Of a stretch of DNA of 37,142 nt, positions 15,656-23,612 are shown piece after piece (positions within the stretch are counted from its first letter, which is position 1; the number at the start of each line of letters is the position of its first letter). The translations under genes were made by a program, and so were the position numbers. Where the stretch lies: assembly GCA_902603665.1 (NCBI GenBank), contig CACKVV010000006.1, positions 1 through 37,142 on the forward strand, written 5' to 3'. Under the pieces are notes generated by a model, which saw only the letters and a program-made list of their open reading frames with translations, searched no databases and was not told the origin of the DNA. The DNA is from an uncultured Pelagibacteraceae bacterium. Its GTDB lineage: Bacteria; Pseudomonadota; Alphaproteobacteria; Pelagibacterales; Pelagibacteraceae.

Positions 15656-16251
15656 GGAACTAACCAAGAATTTTTATTTGTTTTGAAATCAAATTTAGCT
15701 CGTCTATGACCTTTTGCAGCAAGATATAGCCATTCTATTGATTTTATATAACATTTAATAACAGTAAAATTTTTATAACCTTCCTCACTTTGTTCCATTG
15801 TATAATCAAAATCTTCTAACTTTGAAATCATACCTGAAGTAGGGTTTTCAGATACAGTTCCAGGAGGACTATCAGTTAAATAACATCTTCGACTAATGTG
15901 TTGAGTTTTCTTCCAAGATGCCTCTGTCACAGAATTTTGATTATTTATTTCACATTCAACTTTTACTCTTAATTGTATTTTTTCTTCTTTATCATAGAAA
16001 AGTAACGAAGCTTTATTATTGTTTTTAAGTATATCTACTTTTGGTGACCTTAAATCAGTATGAAATTGTAATAAATTATTTTCTCTGTCAGACTTCCTTA
16101 AAACAACTATTCTTCCCTCAATATCGTCTTTGTGTGAGCACATAAAAACTGGAATTCTAAAAGGCGAACCTCTATTGGTCACGGCATCTTCAAGCATAGA
16201 CCAGTACTTATTTTGTATTTCTGCTAAGTCTTCATAGTATGCTGGTTGCAT
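15652..16251 (-). CDS. Pyridoxamine 5'-phosphate oxidase-like flavoprotein
   Basis: 199 aa, split-barrel FMN-binding fold. Features include FRIPVFMCSHKDDIEGRIVVLRKSDRENNLLQFHTDLRSPKV, LRVKVECEI and a C-terminal SIEWLYLAAKGHRRAKFDF, which is like the PNPOx C-terminal dimerisation segment (VEWLyL...R). It may use FMN and could act on pyridoxine/pyridoxamine phosphate, but this subfamily (often called pyridoxamine 5'-phosphate oxidase family or heme-utilisation-like) is functionally broad. It lies 3 bases downstream of the beta-hydroxyacid dehydrogenase gene, so both are probably on one mRNA. Confidence 0.75.
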   Translation of the reverse strand: MQPAYYEDLAEIQNKYWSMLEDAVTNRGSPFRIPVFMCSHKDDIEGRIVVLRKSDRENNLLQFHTDLRSPKVDILKNNNKASLLFYDKEEKIQLRVKVECEINNQNSVTEASWKKTQHISRRCYLTDSPPGTVSENPTSGMISKLEDFDYTMEQSEEGYKNFTVIKCYIKSIEWLYLAAKGHRRAKFDFKTNKNSWLVP

Positions 16252-16254
16252 ACT

Positions 16255-17124
16255 TTATTTTCTAAATCTTTTTATTAAGCTAGAAGTATCCCAACGATTT
16301 CCACCCATTTCTTGAACATCGCCATAATATTTATCTACTAGCTCTGTAACAGGTAATAAAGAACCATTATTTTTAGCTTCTTCCATTGCAATTTTTAAAT
16401 CTTTTCTCATCCAATCAACAGCAAAACCAAAGTCAAATTTATCATCAATCATAGTTTTATATCTATTCTCCATTTGCCACGATTGAGCTGCTCCTTTTGA
16501 AATAACTTCAATTACATCTTCCATATTTAAACCAGCTTTCATTCCAAAATTTATACCTTCAGACAATCCTTGAACTAAACCTGCTATACAAATTTGATTA
16601 ACCATCTTAGCAAGTTGACCAGATCCAGCTTTTCCAAGTAACTTCATTTTTTTACTGTAACAATCAATTTTGTCTTCAGCTTTTTCAAAATCAGATTGAT
16701 CACCACCAATCATAACAGTGAGTGTACCATTCTCTGCACCAGCCTGACCTCCTGAAACAGGTGCATCTAATGCACCAAAATTATTTTTTTTAGCATAATC
16801 ATAAATTTCTCTTGCAATTGTTGCAGAGGCAGTTGTGTTATCAATATAAACAGATCCTTCTTTTATAGTTTTAAAAACACCATTGTCACCAAAGGTCACT
16901 TCTCTTAAATCATTGTCATTTCCAACGCAGGTAAAAATAAATTCTGCATCCTTTGCTGCTTCTGCTGGAGTTTCAGCCATTTTACCTTTGTAATCTTTAA
17001 TCCATTTTTCTGCTTTTGATTTTGTTCTATTAAAAACAGTTACATTATGACCACCTTTTGATATATAACCTGCCATCGGATAACCCATGACACCCAGACC
17101 AATAAAAGCAACATTACACGTCAT
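16255..17124 (-). CDS. Beta-hydroxyacid dehydrogenase (3-hydroxyisobutyrate dehydrogenase/GarR family)
   Basis: 289 aa, the standard length. The N-terminal Rossmann motif IGLGVMGYPMAGYISKGGHNVTVFNRT is followed by FTCVGNDNDLREV, the substrate motif DAPVSGGQAGAENGTLTVMIGG, and GSGQLAKMVNQI with the catalytic Lys. It oxidises or reduces a beta-hydroxyacid such as 3-hydroxyisobutyrate or tartronate semialdehyde using NAD(P). The FNRT after the second beta strand (Asn-Arg-Thr) favours NADPH. Substrate not decidable. It is divergent from the MFS transporter gene with only 8 bases between the starts, suggesting joint regulation or promoters inside the neighbouring coding sequence. Confidence 0.88.
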   Translation of the reverse strand: MTCNVAFIGLGVMGYPMAGYISKGGHNVTVFNRTKSKAEKWIKDYKGKMAETPAEAAKDAEFIFTCVGNDNDLREVTFGDNGVFKTIKEGSVYIDNTTASATIAREIYDYAKKNNFGALDAPVSGGQAGAENGTLTVMIGGDQSDFEKAEDKIDCYSKKMKLLGKAGSGQLAKMVNQICIAGLVQGLSEGINFGMKAGLNMEDVIEVISKGAAQSWQMENRYKTMIDDKFDFGFAVDWMRKDLKIAMEEAKNNGSLLPVTELVDKYYGDVQEMGGNRWDTSSLIKRFRK

Positions 17125-17132
17125 AATTTTCT

Positions 17133-18341
17133 ATGTTTAAAAGCTTAAGTTTAAAAGTAATTATATTTGGATTTATTTTTACATTTTTTTCAAGTTTTGG
17201 ACAGAGTTTTTTTATTGGTTTATTTAATCCGAGTGTAAGAGATGATCTAAATATTTCCCACGGACAATTTGGATCAATTTATGCAACCGCAACATTATTA
17301 AGTAGTTTTTTATTCATTTGGGTAGGAAAAAAAATTGACGATATTAATGTATTTAGATTTGCAATTTATGTAACAGTTCTTCTATCGTTTTCATGTTTTT
17401 TCTTTTCAAAAATTTCATCAATTGCATTTTTATTCATTGCTATATTTTTAATGCGATTTTCAGGTCAAGGGATGATGTCACATACGGCATCAACAACAAT
17501 CTCAAGATATTTTACTAAATCTAGAGGTAAAGCTTTAAGCATAGGATGGTTTGGTTTATCAGTTGCTGAATTTATTTTACCTGTAACAATAATATATCTT
17601 TTAACCATATATAACTGGCAAAATATTTGGATATTTATTTCATTGTTAGTTTTAGTTTTTCTTCCAATTGCATCTTACTTTTTAATTAAAGAACTAAATT
17701 TAGATTCAAGAGAAAATGCTGAAAATAACGAAGTTAAGAATAAAGACATTAAACAATGGGCAAGAATTGAGGTTATTAAGGATTATAGATTTTATATTAT
17801 AAGTGCAAACTTACTTGCCATGCCATGGATTGCCACTGGTGTTTTTGTTTATCAATCATTTATTACATCTTCCAAGGAATGGGGAGAATACGTTATTGCT
17901 CAATCTTTTATGGTTTATTCATTACTGTCAGTAATTACATTATTAATATCAGGTATCCTAATTGATAAGTTTACTAGCAGAAAATTATTAATTTTTATGA
18001 ATATACCTTTGCTACTTTCAACATTTGTTATTATTTTTTTTGATATTCCATTTACTGCATTTGTATTTTTAGGTTTAATTGGTATTTCAAATGGATTAGC
18101 TAACGTTTTAGGCTCATCCACATGGGCTGAGTTATATGGTGTAAAACACATTGGCTCTATAAAGGCTTTAACCACAGCATTGATGGTTTTTTCAACAGCA
18201 TTTGGAACAGCATTATTTGGTGTATTAATTGATTTTGGTTTTACGATTGAAAAAATTGCAATTGTTTCTTCAATCTATATATTTTCATCAATAGTTTTGC
18301 TTTTTTTTGTAAGAAAAAAACTCAATCCTGAATATATCTAA
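17133..18341 (+). CDS. MFS transporter
   Basis: 402 aa with about 12 hydrophobic segments. The N-half shows FGQSFFIGLFNPSVRDDLNISHGQFGSIYATATLLSSFLFIWVGKKIDD, with the G-x-x-x-D motif-A-like loop after helix 2, and FSGQGMMSHTASTTISRYFTKSRGKALSIGWFGLS, which is typical of the monocarboxylate/oxalate-formate-like MFS proteins. The substrate is unknown. It is divergent from the beta-hydroxyacid dehydrogenase gene (8-base spacer), which makes an organic acid plausible by association. It ends 43 bases before rpoZ. Confidence 0.85.
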   Translation: MFKSLSLKVIIFGFIFTFFSSFGQSFFIGLFNPSVRDDLNISHGQFGSIYATATLLSSFLFIWVGKKIDDINVFRFAIYVTVLLSFSCFFFSKISSIAFLFIAIFLMRFSGQGMMSHTASTTISRYFTKSRGKALSIGWFGLSVAEFILPVTIIYLLTIYNWQNIWIFISLLVLVFLPIASYFLIKELNLDSRENAENNEVKNKDIKQWARIEVIKDYRFYIISANLLAMPWIATGVFVYQSFITSSKEWGEYVIAQSFMVYSLLSVITLLISGILIDKFTSRKLLIFMNIPLLLSTFVIIFFDIPFTAFVFLGLIGISNGLANVLGSSTWAELYGVKHIGSIKALTTALMVFSTAFGTALFGVLIDFGFTIEKIAIVSSIYIFSSIVLLFFVRKKLNPEYI

Positions 18342-18348
18342 AAATAGC

Positions 18349-18375
18349 TTGATTTTTTATAGACCCAGGTATAAA
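18349..18375 (+). promoter_or_regulatory. Possible rpoZ promoter
   Basis: TTGATT (18349-18354) and TATAAA (18370-18375) lie 15 bases apart, short of the preferred 17. The implied transcription start is only a few bases before the rpoZ ATG, so the message would be almost leaderless. Weak call. Confidence 0.3.
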
Positions 18376-18384
18376 TAACCGGCC

Positions 18385-18903
18385 ATGGCTAGAGTTACAG
18401 TAGAAGATTGTATAGATAAAGTAGAAAGTCCATATGAGTTAGTGCTAGTAGCAAAAGAGAGAGCTACTCAACTAAATTCTGGGATAGAACCTACTTTAGA
18501 AAGAGACAATGACAAGAATACAGTTATCGCCTTAAGAGAGATTGCCGAAGAAACAATCAAAGTTCCAGATCTAACTGAAGCTGCAGTGTATAAATTAAGA
18601 AAACATGTAGAACAAGTTGATGATACAGGAGAAGAAGATGAAGATATTGGTGATGATTTTGAAAATTTATATAAAGGTGAAATATCTAAAAGTGGTGTTC
18701 CAATATTGCCTTCTAAAAGAGCTAGAAAAATTCCAGAAAAAATTCAAGTATCTAAAGATGATTTAGAAGAATTACAAAATTCAAATGAAACACCAATGGC
18801 TGATCCTATAGATACAAATGAGGAAAGTGGTGATGCTTCTTTAGAAGAAATGCAAGAAGAAGAAACTCTAGCAAACGAACAAGACCCAAATAATCAAGAA
18901 TAA
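18385..18903 (+). CDS. rpoZ: DNA-directed RNA polymerase subunit omega
   Basis: 172 aa. The N-terminal about 70 residues are the omega fold: [30 protein letters not shown] and the conserved [18 protein letters not shown]. Omega helps assemble RNA polymerase by binding the beta' subunit. E. coli omega is 91 aa. This one carries about 100 extra residues, strongly acidic ([21 protein letters not shown] and an E/N/D-rich end) with a short basic stretch ([14 protein letters not shown]) between. Alphaproteobacterial omegas often have C-terminal extensions, but this one is long. It stands alone, followed by a terminator hairpin. Confidence 0.93.
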   Translation: MARVTVEDCIDKVESPYELVLVAKERATQLNSGIEPTLERDNDKNTVIALREIAEETIKVPDLTEAAVYKLRKHVEQVDDTGEEDEDIGDDFENLYKGEISKSGVPILPSKRARKIPEKIQVSKDDLEELQNSNETPMADPIDTNEESGDASLEEMQEEETLANEQDPNNQE

Positions 18904-18906
18904 AAA

Positions 18907-18936
18907 AAAGGGCCTTGAAATTAATCAAAGCCCTTT
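18907..18936. terminator. Bidirectional intrinsic terminator
   Basis: AAAGGGC pairs with GCCCTTT, continuing inward past one C-A mismatch to TTGA/TCAA around a 6-base loop. It serves rpoZ on the plus strand. Read on the minus strand it is followed by a run of T, a canonical terminator for the proX-like gene. It sits between two convergent stop codons. Confidence 0.85.
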
Positions 18937-18958
18937 AATTTAAATAATTAATAAATAA

Positions 18959-19972
18959 CTATTTTGGTAACCAACTTTTCCATTTATCAGGATTGTTGTC
19001 CAACCACTCGTTAACAACTTCTTTAACATCTCTTTTTTTGATATCTACTTCAACTAACATTTTAGCTTGGTCGATATTTTCTAATCTCATTCTTTCAAAA
19101 AAAGCTTTTGCATCAGCATGCTCTGCTTTAGCAAAAGTAGCAGGATTTCCATAGTTCATGGTATAGTCTTTGTCCCATCCAGTTGCAGGCCATCCTTTTG
19201 TACCACAAGTCTTCCAGTTATTTGCTTCGGTAAATGTATCACCTTCACAAGTTGCGTACTCAGGAAGTTGAACACCTACCATGTCAAACTCTCCAAAAAA
19301 CCAATGTGGTGACCATAGGTATAATAAGAAAGGTTCTTTTCTCATGTAAGCAGCTTTTGCCTCCGCAATTGCAGCAGCCTCTGTACCTAGCTCATCTGCT
19401 TGGAAATCAATTCCTAAAAGATCTAGTCTTTTTTGATCATGACAGTTCCAACCAGCTACTGGACAACCAATTAGTCTTCCTTTACCACCTGTCTCAATAG
19501 TTGCAAATTTAGCTTTATGTTTGTTTAGGTCTCTCCAAGTTTTGATACCTAATTCATCCGCAGCATATTTTGGAATCCAGTAATCTGACATACCTATAAT
19601 TCCAGTAGTTCCTAAAAGGTCAACTGTTCCATCGCCTTTGTAAGATTTTACTACTTTGCCATCATAAATTAAATCTTCATTAAACATTACATCATCTGCT
19701 TCAGCATAACTTGGCCAGCTCTCACAAGCAAAATCCAGCTCACCAGCTGCAATAGCTTCCCATAGACCAGTTCCTGAAGGGAATACTGTTTGTTTAATTT
19801 TATAACCCATTTCTCTTTCAAGAATTGCTACAGCCACTTCACAAGTAATTATTCCACCTGTCCAGTCAGCAATAGCAGCATGTAGTCTTTTAGCAGCATT
19901 TGCTGTTCCAAAACTACCTACCATAAGCACTAAAGATAAAAATAGTGCTGATATTGTTTTTGATAACTTCAT
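18959..19972 (-). CDS. Glycine betaine/proline betaine/TMAO-type ABC substrate-binding protein
   Basis: 337 aa, OpuAC/ProX family. Signal peptide MKLSKTISALFLSLVLMVGSFGTANA, with cleavage after ANA. The mature protein begins AKRLHAAIADWTGGIITCEVAVAILERE and has several Trp (DWTGG, ESWPSY, YLWSPHWFFG) that form the aromatic cage for quaternary-ammonium or sulfonium groups. SGTGLWEAIAAGELDFACESW is the usual ProX-like core. The ligand could be glycine betaine, TMAO, DMSP or choline; the overall look is closest to marine ProX/TmoX proteins. AGAGGAT lies 6 bases before the start. It ends the minus-strand run of permease, molybdoenzyme, GcvT-like and this gene, but a 123-base gap and its own terminator suggest its own transcript. 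Confidence 0.88.
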   Translation of the reverse strand: MKLSKTISALFLSLVLMVGSFGTANAAKRLHAAIADWTGGIITCEVAVAILEREMGYKIKQTVFPSGTGLWEAIAAGELDFACESWPSYAEADDVMFNEDLIYDGKVVKSYKGDGTVDLLGTTGIIGMSDYWIPKYAADELGIKTWRDLNKHKAKFATIETGGKGRLIGCPVAGWNCHDQKRLDLLGIDFQADELGTEAAAIAEAKAAYMRKEPFLLYLWSPHWFFGEFDMVGVQLPEYATCEGDTFTEANNWKTCGTKGWPATGWDKDYTMNYGNPATFAKAEHADAKAFFERMRLENIDQAKMLVEVDIKKRDVKEVVNEWLDNNPDKWKSWLPK

Positions 19973-20073
19973 ATGTTTTATCCTCTTTTTTAAATTTAAA
20001 AGTTTATTCTAGCTCAAAAATTTAGTGAATGTAAACTGTATATAAATTCAATACCTAAGACATTTATAGATTA

Positions 20074-20097
20074 AAAATGCGGTCTATTGACCATTTT
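20074..20097 (-). terminator. Weak terminator-like hairpin after the GcvT-like gene
   Basis: On the minus strand AAAAT-GGTC-AATA-GACC, a 2-base bulge and ATTTT fold into a hairpin directly at the stop codon, ending in a T run. Stability is modest. It could partly separate the GcvT-like gene from the binding-protein gene. Confidence 0.35.
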
Positions 20098-21271
20098 ATG
20101 GTTTATTTGGGATTGTACGGTCTATTCCTTTAACAATTTTTTTTTCATGATCAAAAAATGGTAATTTAACAACATTACAGTCATGGATTGTGCCATTAGG
20201 TAATTCTAACTTTAACTTTTTTCCAGGCCATTCTTTCGGTTCATAAAATCTCACATATCCAATTCCAAGTTTTAATGTAGGTGAGGGTACACCCGCAGTT
20301 ATATGTCCAACAACATTATCACCTTCTATAACTTTACTTCCAGAAGTTGGTGTATCAGTTTCACAAGTAACACCAAACAAACATGTTCCTTTATTTTTTT
20401 TTGATAACGCTTCCCTTCCAATAAAATCACCTTTATCCATATTTACAAAAAATTCTAAACCAGCCTCAAAGGGTGTCATAGTTGTATCAATATCAGTTAA
20501 ATTCCCAAATATTCCTCCTTCAATTCTTCTTATAGTCATTGCACGAGAGGATGATAATTCCATCCCAAAAGGCTTTCCACATTCCATAAGGTGATCCCAA
20601 AGAGCTAAGTGATCTGTCTTATCCCCATCAGAATAAATTTCAAAACCAAGCTCGTTTGTGAAACCAGTTCTTGAAACGTATAAATCCTGTCCACCAAGTT
20701 TAAAAAAACCTGATCTAAAATATGGCATGCTTTCATCTATATTTCCTTTTGATGCAGCTTTCATAATATCAATTGAAGCAGGACCTTGAATTTGTAGAAC
20801 CCTTGACTTCGGATCTGATATTTTGACATCAAAATTTTCACTATGGGCTAATAACCAATCTTCAAACGGACCGTCAGCTTGTACATACCAAAATTTATTA
20901 TCATTAAATTTAAAAATTACTCCATCCATAAAAATCCCACCTTGAGGAGTGCACGCTAACGAATAATAACCTCTACCTTCTTTTATTGATGAAATTTTTC
21001 TTGTTAATATTTTTTCTAAAAAGGGAATTGCATCCTTACCTGAAATTTCCACTGGCTTTTCTGGAACATCAAAAATTAATGCTTTCTGTCTTAGTAGCCA
21101 ATATTTTTCGATTGGATCTTCACCTATTGATATTGGAAAATATCGTCCAGCATAAACGCCACGGACCATTTTAGGACTATTGGTTCTTTCAATGTAAGGA
21201 GACTCTTCAAATCTTCTTGCACTAATTTTAATGGTTTTGTTAAGATCAGATTCTTCTTGTAGATTTCCCAA
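20096..21271 (-). CDS. GcvT/DmdA-family tetrahydrofolate-dependent aminomethyltransferase-like protein
   Basis: 391 aa. GcvT fold throughout: FDVPEKPVEISGKDAIPFLEKILTRKIS, GRGYYSLACTPQGGIFMDGVIFKF, LQIQGPASIDIM, SRTGFTNELGFEIYSD, TPFEAGLEFFVNMDKGDFIGREAL, and the C-terminal barrel GHITAGVPSPTLKLGIGYV. Canonical T-protein has paired Asp at GG..DD; here only one Asp remains (GGIFMDG), as I recall for the DMSP demethylase DmdA branch. The opening ARRFEESPYIERTN is also DmdA-like. A folate-dependent demethylase for a betaine or sulfonium compound brought in by the flanking transporter is a fair inference, but it is not the glycine-cleavage gene by context (no gcvH/gcvP nearby). It follows the molybdoenzyme gene by 10 bases. 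Confidence 0.8.
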   Translation of the reverse strand: MGNLQEESDLNKTIKISARRFEESPYIERTNSPKMVRGVYAGRYFPISIGEDPIEKYWLLRQKALIFDVPEKPVEISGKDAIPFLEKILTRKISSIKEGRGYYSLACTPQGGIFMDGVIFKFNDNKFWYVQADGPFEDWLLAHSENFDVKISDPKSRVLQIQGPASIDIMKAASKGNIDESMPYFRSGFFKLGGQDLYVSRTGFTNELGFEIYSDGDKTDHLALWDHLMECGKPFGMELSSSRAMTIRRIEGGIFGNLTDIDTTMTPFEAGLEFFVNMDKGDFIGREALSKKNKGTCLFGVTCETDTPTSGSKVIEGDNVVGHITAGVPSPTLKLGIGYVRFYEPKEWPGKKLKLELPNGTIHDCNVVKLPFFDHEKKIVKGIDRTIPNKP

Positions 21272-21281
21272 TTTAATCTCT

Positions 21282-23612
21282 CTAATTTGTTTTTGCGTTA
21301 GACCTTAAAATTGTTGGTGGATCAAATGCAGTTAATTTTGGAAGCGTATCATTATATTTTTCGATCTCAATAAGACAAGAATGTGCAATTGGACCTTGTC
21401 CAAGTTTAGATGTGCCTTTGTCAGGTGTTAATACATTTGGATTACCATGTTTACACATACTTCCATCTTGAGTAGGATTTTCTGGATCATACCAAGCACC
21501 AGTACTCATTTGTACTACTCCCTGCATTACATCATCTGTGATTTTTATACCTGCCAAACAAGATCCTCTATCATTAAACATTTTAACTACATCTCCATTT
21601 TTTAAATTACGTTTTTTTGCATCTATAGGATTAATTTCAAGCGGCTCTCTCTCATTTATTTTAAATGACTTACTATACTTTCCATGATCCATTTGGCTGT
21701 GTAGTTTATTTTTCGGTTGATTTGATATTAAGTGAAGCGGATATTTTTTATTTACTTTGCCCAACCATTCACAAGGCTCGAACCATACTGGGTGTCCTGG
21801 ACAATCATCATAATTAAAGTCAGCCACTGTTTTCGAGAAAATTTCTATTTTACCACTTGGTGTATTAAGTGGATTTTTTTGAGGATCTTCTCTAAAATCT
21901 TTCAACATTATTGTTGGTTCTGTTGGATCGCTAATTTTAAACCATTTTTGCTCTCTGAACTTTTCATATTTAGGTATCTCAATATTTGCAGCCGCTGCTC
22001 TATCAAATGTTTGTTTATAAATCCATTCTTGCCACTCATCTTGACTTTTTCCCTCAGTAAATTTTTCCTCAATACCCATTTTTTTTGCAATATTTGCAAA
22101 AATTTCAAAATCATTTTTAGATTGTCCGTAAGGTTCTATTATTTTATCCATAGATACTACAAATGGATCCCTGGGCGTCATCATTATGTCTGTTCTTTCA
22201 AGAGGAGTAGTGCAAGGCAAAACGATATCAGATCTTTTTGCAAGCGTATTCCAGCACCATTCATTTGAAATTATTGTATCTGGTTTTTCCCAAGCTTTTA
22301 TTAGTCTATTTAAGTCCTGGTGATGGTGAAAAGGATTTCCACCAGCCCAATAAACTATTTTAGTATCTGGATAGACATATGAATTTCCATTAAAGTCAAA
22401 TTTTTTTCCTGGGTTCAGTAAAAGATCACTAATTCGTGCAACTGGTATAAAATTCTCTATTTTATTTTCAGTTTGTGGAAATGCTGCTCCAGGTAAAACT
22501 TTAAATTGACCACCTATAAAATTGGTAGCACTATAACCAAAACCAAACCCACCTCCTGGTAATCCAATTTGACCAATCATAGAAGCAAGCATAATTGCCA
22601 TCCAAAACGGTTGTTCACCATGATCTTGTCTTGTTAAGGACCAACTAATAGATATCATACTTCTTTTTTTTACAATTTTTATCGCTAGTTCTTTAATTTT
22701 AGATGCTGAAATTTCACAAATATTTGAAGCCCATTCAGCATTCTTTACTACGCCATCATTTTTTCCCAAAAGGTAAGGTAAAAATTTATCAAAGCCCTCC
22801 GTATATTTATTTAAGAAATTAGTATCACTATGTCCTTCAGAATAAATTGTATGAGCCATCCCTAACATTAAGGCAGTGTCTGTGTTAGGTCTTGCTGCAA
22901 TCCATTCACCACTAACCTCATTAATTAAATCTGATTTAAGTGGACTAACATTTATAAACTCTATTCCTGAATTTGCAGATTCAATTAAATTTTCCTTTTG
23001 ATAATGATGACCCGTCCCACCTTGAGAAATTTGACCATTTTTAATTGGTATTCCACCAAAACAGAGAAAAACTTCAGTATTTTTTTTTATAGACTCCCAA
23101 CTAGTGCATGTATCAAGATAAGCACGATAACTCCCAAGAATATGAGGGACCATCGCCTCTGCAGCAGCAAAACTGTATGTAAATTTTGATCTAGTATATC
23201 CACCAACACAATTTAAAAATCTGTGTAATTGGCTTTGGGCATGATGAAATCTTCCTGCACTGGCCCATCCATATGAACCGCCAAATATAGAGGAGTTCCC
23301 ATGTTTATCTTTTACTCTATTAATTTCGTTTGCTACAAGTTCCTCTGCTTTATCCCAACTGACTGCAATAAATGGTTCAACGCCTCTTAAATTATTGTTT
23401 GCCCCCGGACCTCTTTCAAGCCAACTTTTTCTAACCATTGGCTTATCGATACGTGTTGGTCCGTCTAGAACATCAACAATTCCTTGTGCAATAGGTGATG
23501 GGTCTTTATCATGTTCCCATCCAACAAGTTCCTCAACCTTACCATTTTTAACTTTAGCTCTATAAGTACCCCAATGGTTACTTGTTAAAGGCAGACCTTT
23601 ATTTTTGGTCAT
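21282..23612 (-). CDS. Molybdopterin oxidoreductase, DMSO/biotin sulfoxide reductase type (cytoplasmic)
   Basis: 776 aa, bis-MGD enzyme of the DMSO reductase family, TorA/DorA/BisC branch. It has no N-terminal CxxC..C iron-sulphur cluster. GGSYGWASAGRFHHAQSQLHRFLN is diagnostic, with Tyr114 and Trp116, and TYSFAAAEAMVPHILG gives the presumed Mo ligand Ser147. These positions coincide with Tyr114/Trp116/Ser147 of Rhodobacter DMSO reductase. Tyr114 is a feature of DMSO and biotin-sulfoxide reductases and is lacking in TorA. No Tat (RR) signal precedes it, so it should be cytoplasmic like BisC. It reduces an S-oxide or N-oxide; the physiological substrate is unknown. It abuts the permease gene (stop/start adjacent) and is 10 bases from the GcvT-like gene. 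Confidence 0.88.
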   Translation of the reverse strand: MTKNKGLPLTSNHWGTYRAKVKNGKVEELVGWEHDKDPSPIAQGIVDVLDGPTRIDKPMVRKSWLERGPGANNNLRGVEPFIAVSWDKAEELVANEINRVKDKHGNSSIFGGSYGWASAGRFHHAQSQLHRFLNCVGGYTRSKFTYSFAAAEAMVPHILGSYRAYLDTCTSWESIKKNTEVFLCFGGIPIKNGQISQGGTGHHYQKENLIESANSGIEFINVSPLKSDLINEVSGEWIAARPNTDTALMLGMAHTIYSEGHSDTNFLNKYTEGFDKFLPYLLGKNDGVVKNAEWASNICEISASKIKELAIKIVKKRSMISISWSLTRQDHGEQPFWMAIMLASMIGQIGLPGGGFGFGYSATNFIGGQFKVLPGAAFPQTENKIENFIPVARISDLLLNPGKKFDFNGNSYVYPDTKIVYWAGGNPFHHHQDLNRLIKAWEKPDTIISNEWCWNTLAKRSDIVLPCTTPLERTDIMMTPRDPFVVSMDKIIEPYGQSKNDFEIFANIAKKMGIEEKFTEGKSQDEWQEWIYKQTFDRAAAANIEIPKYEKFREQKWFKISDPTEPTIMLKDFREDPQKNPLNTPSGKIEIFSKTVADFNYDDCPGHPVWFEPCEWLGKVNKKYPLHLISNQPKNKLHSQMDHGKYSKSFKINEREPLEINPIDAKKRNLKNGDVVKMFNDRGSCLAGIKITDDVMQGVVQMSTGAWYDPENPTQDGSMCKHGNPNVLTPDKGTSKLGQGPIAHSCLIEIEKYNDTLPKLTAFDPPTILRSNAKTN

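Noticed and set aside
20096-21271. Canonical glycine cleavage gcvT with a glycine riboswitch
   Set aside because: No gcvH or gcvP is adjacent. The gene sits 10 bases after the molybdoenzyme gene with no room for a riboswitch, and the acidic motif differs from T-protein.
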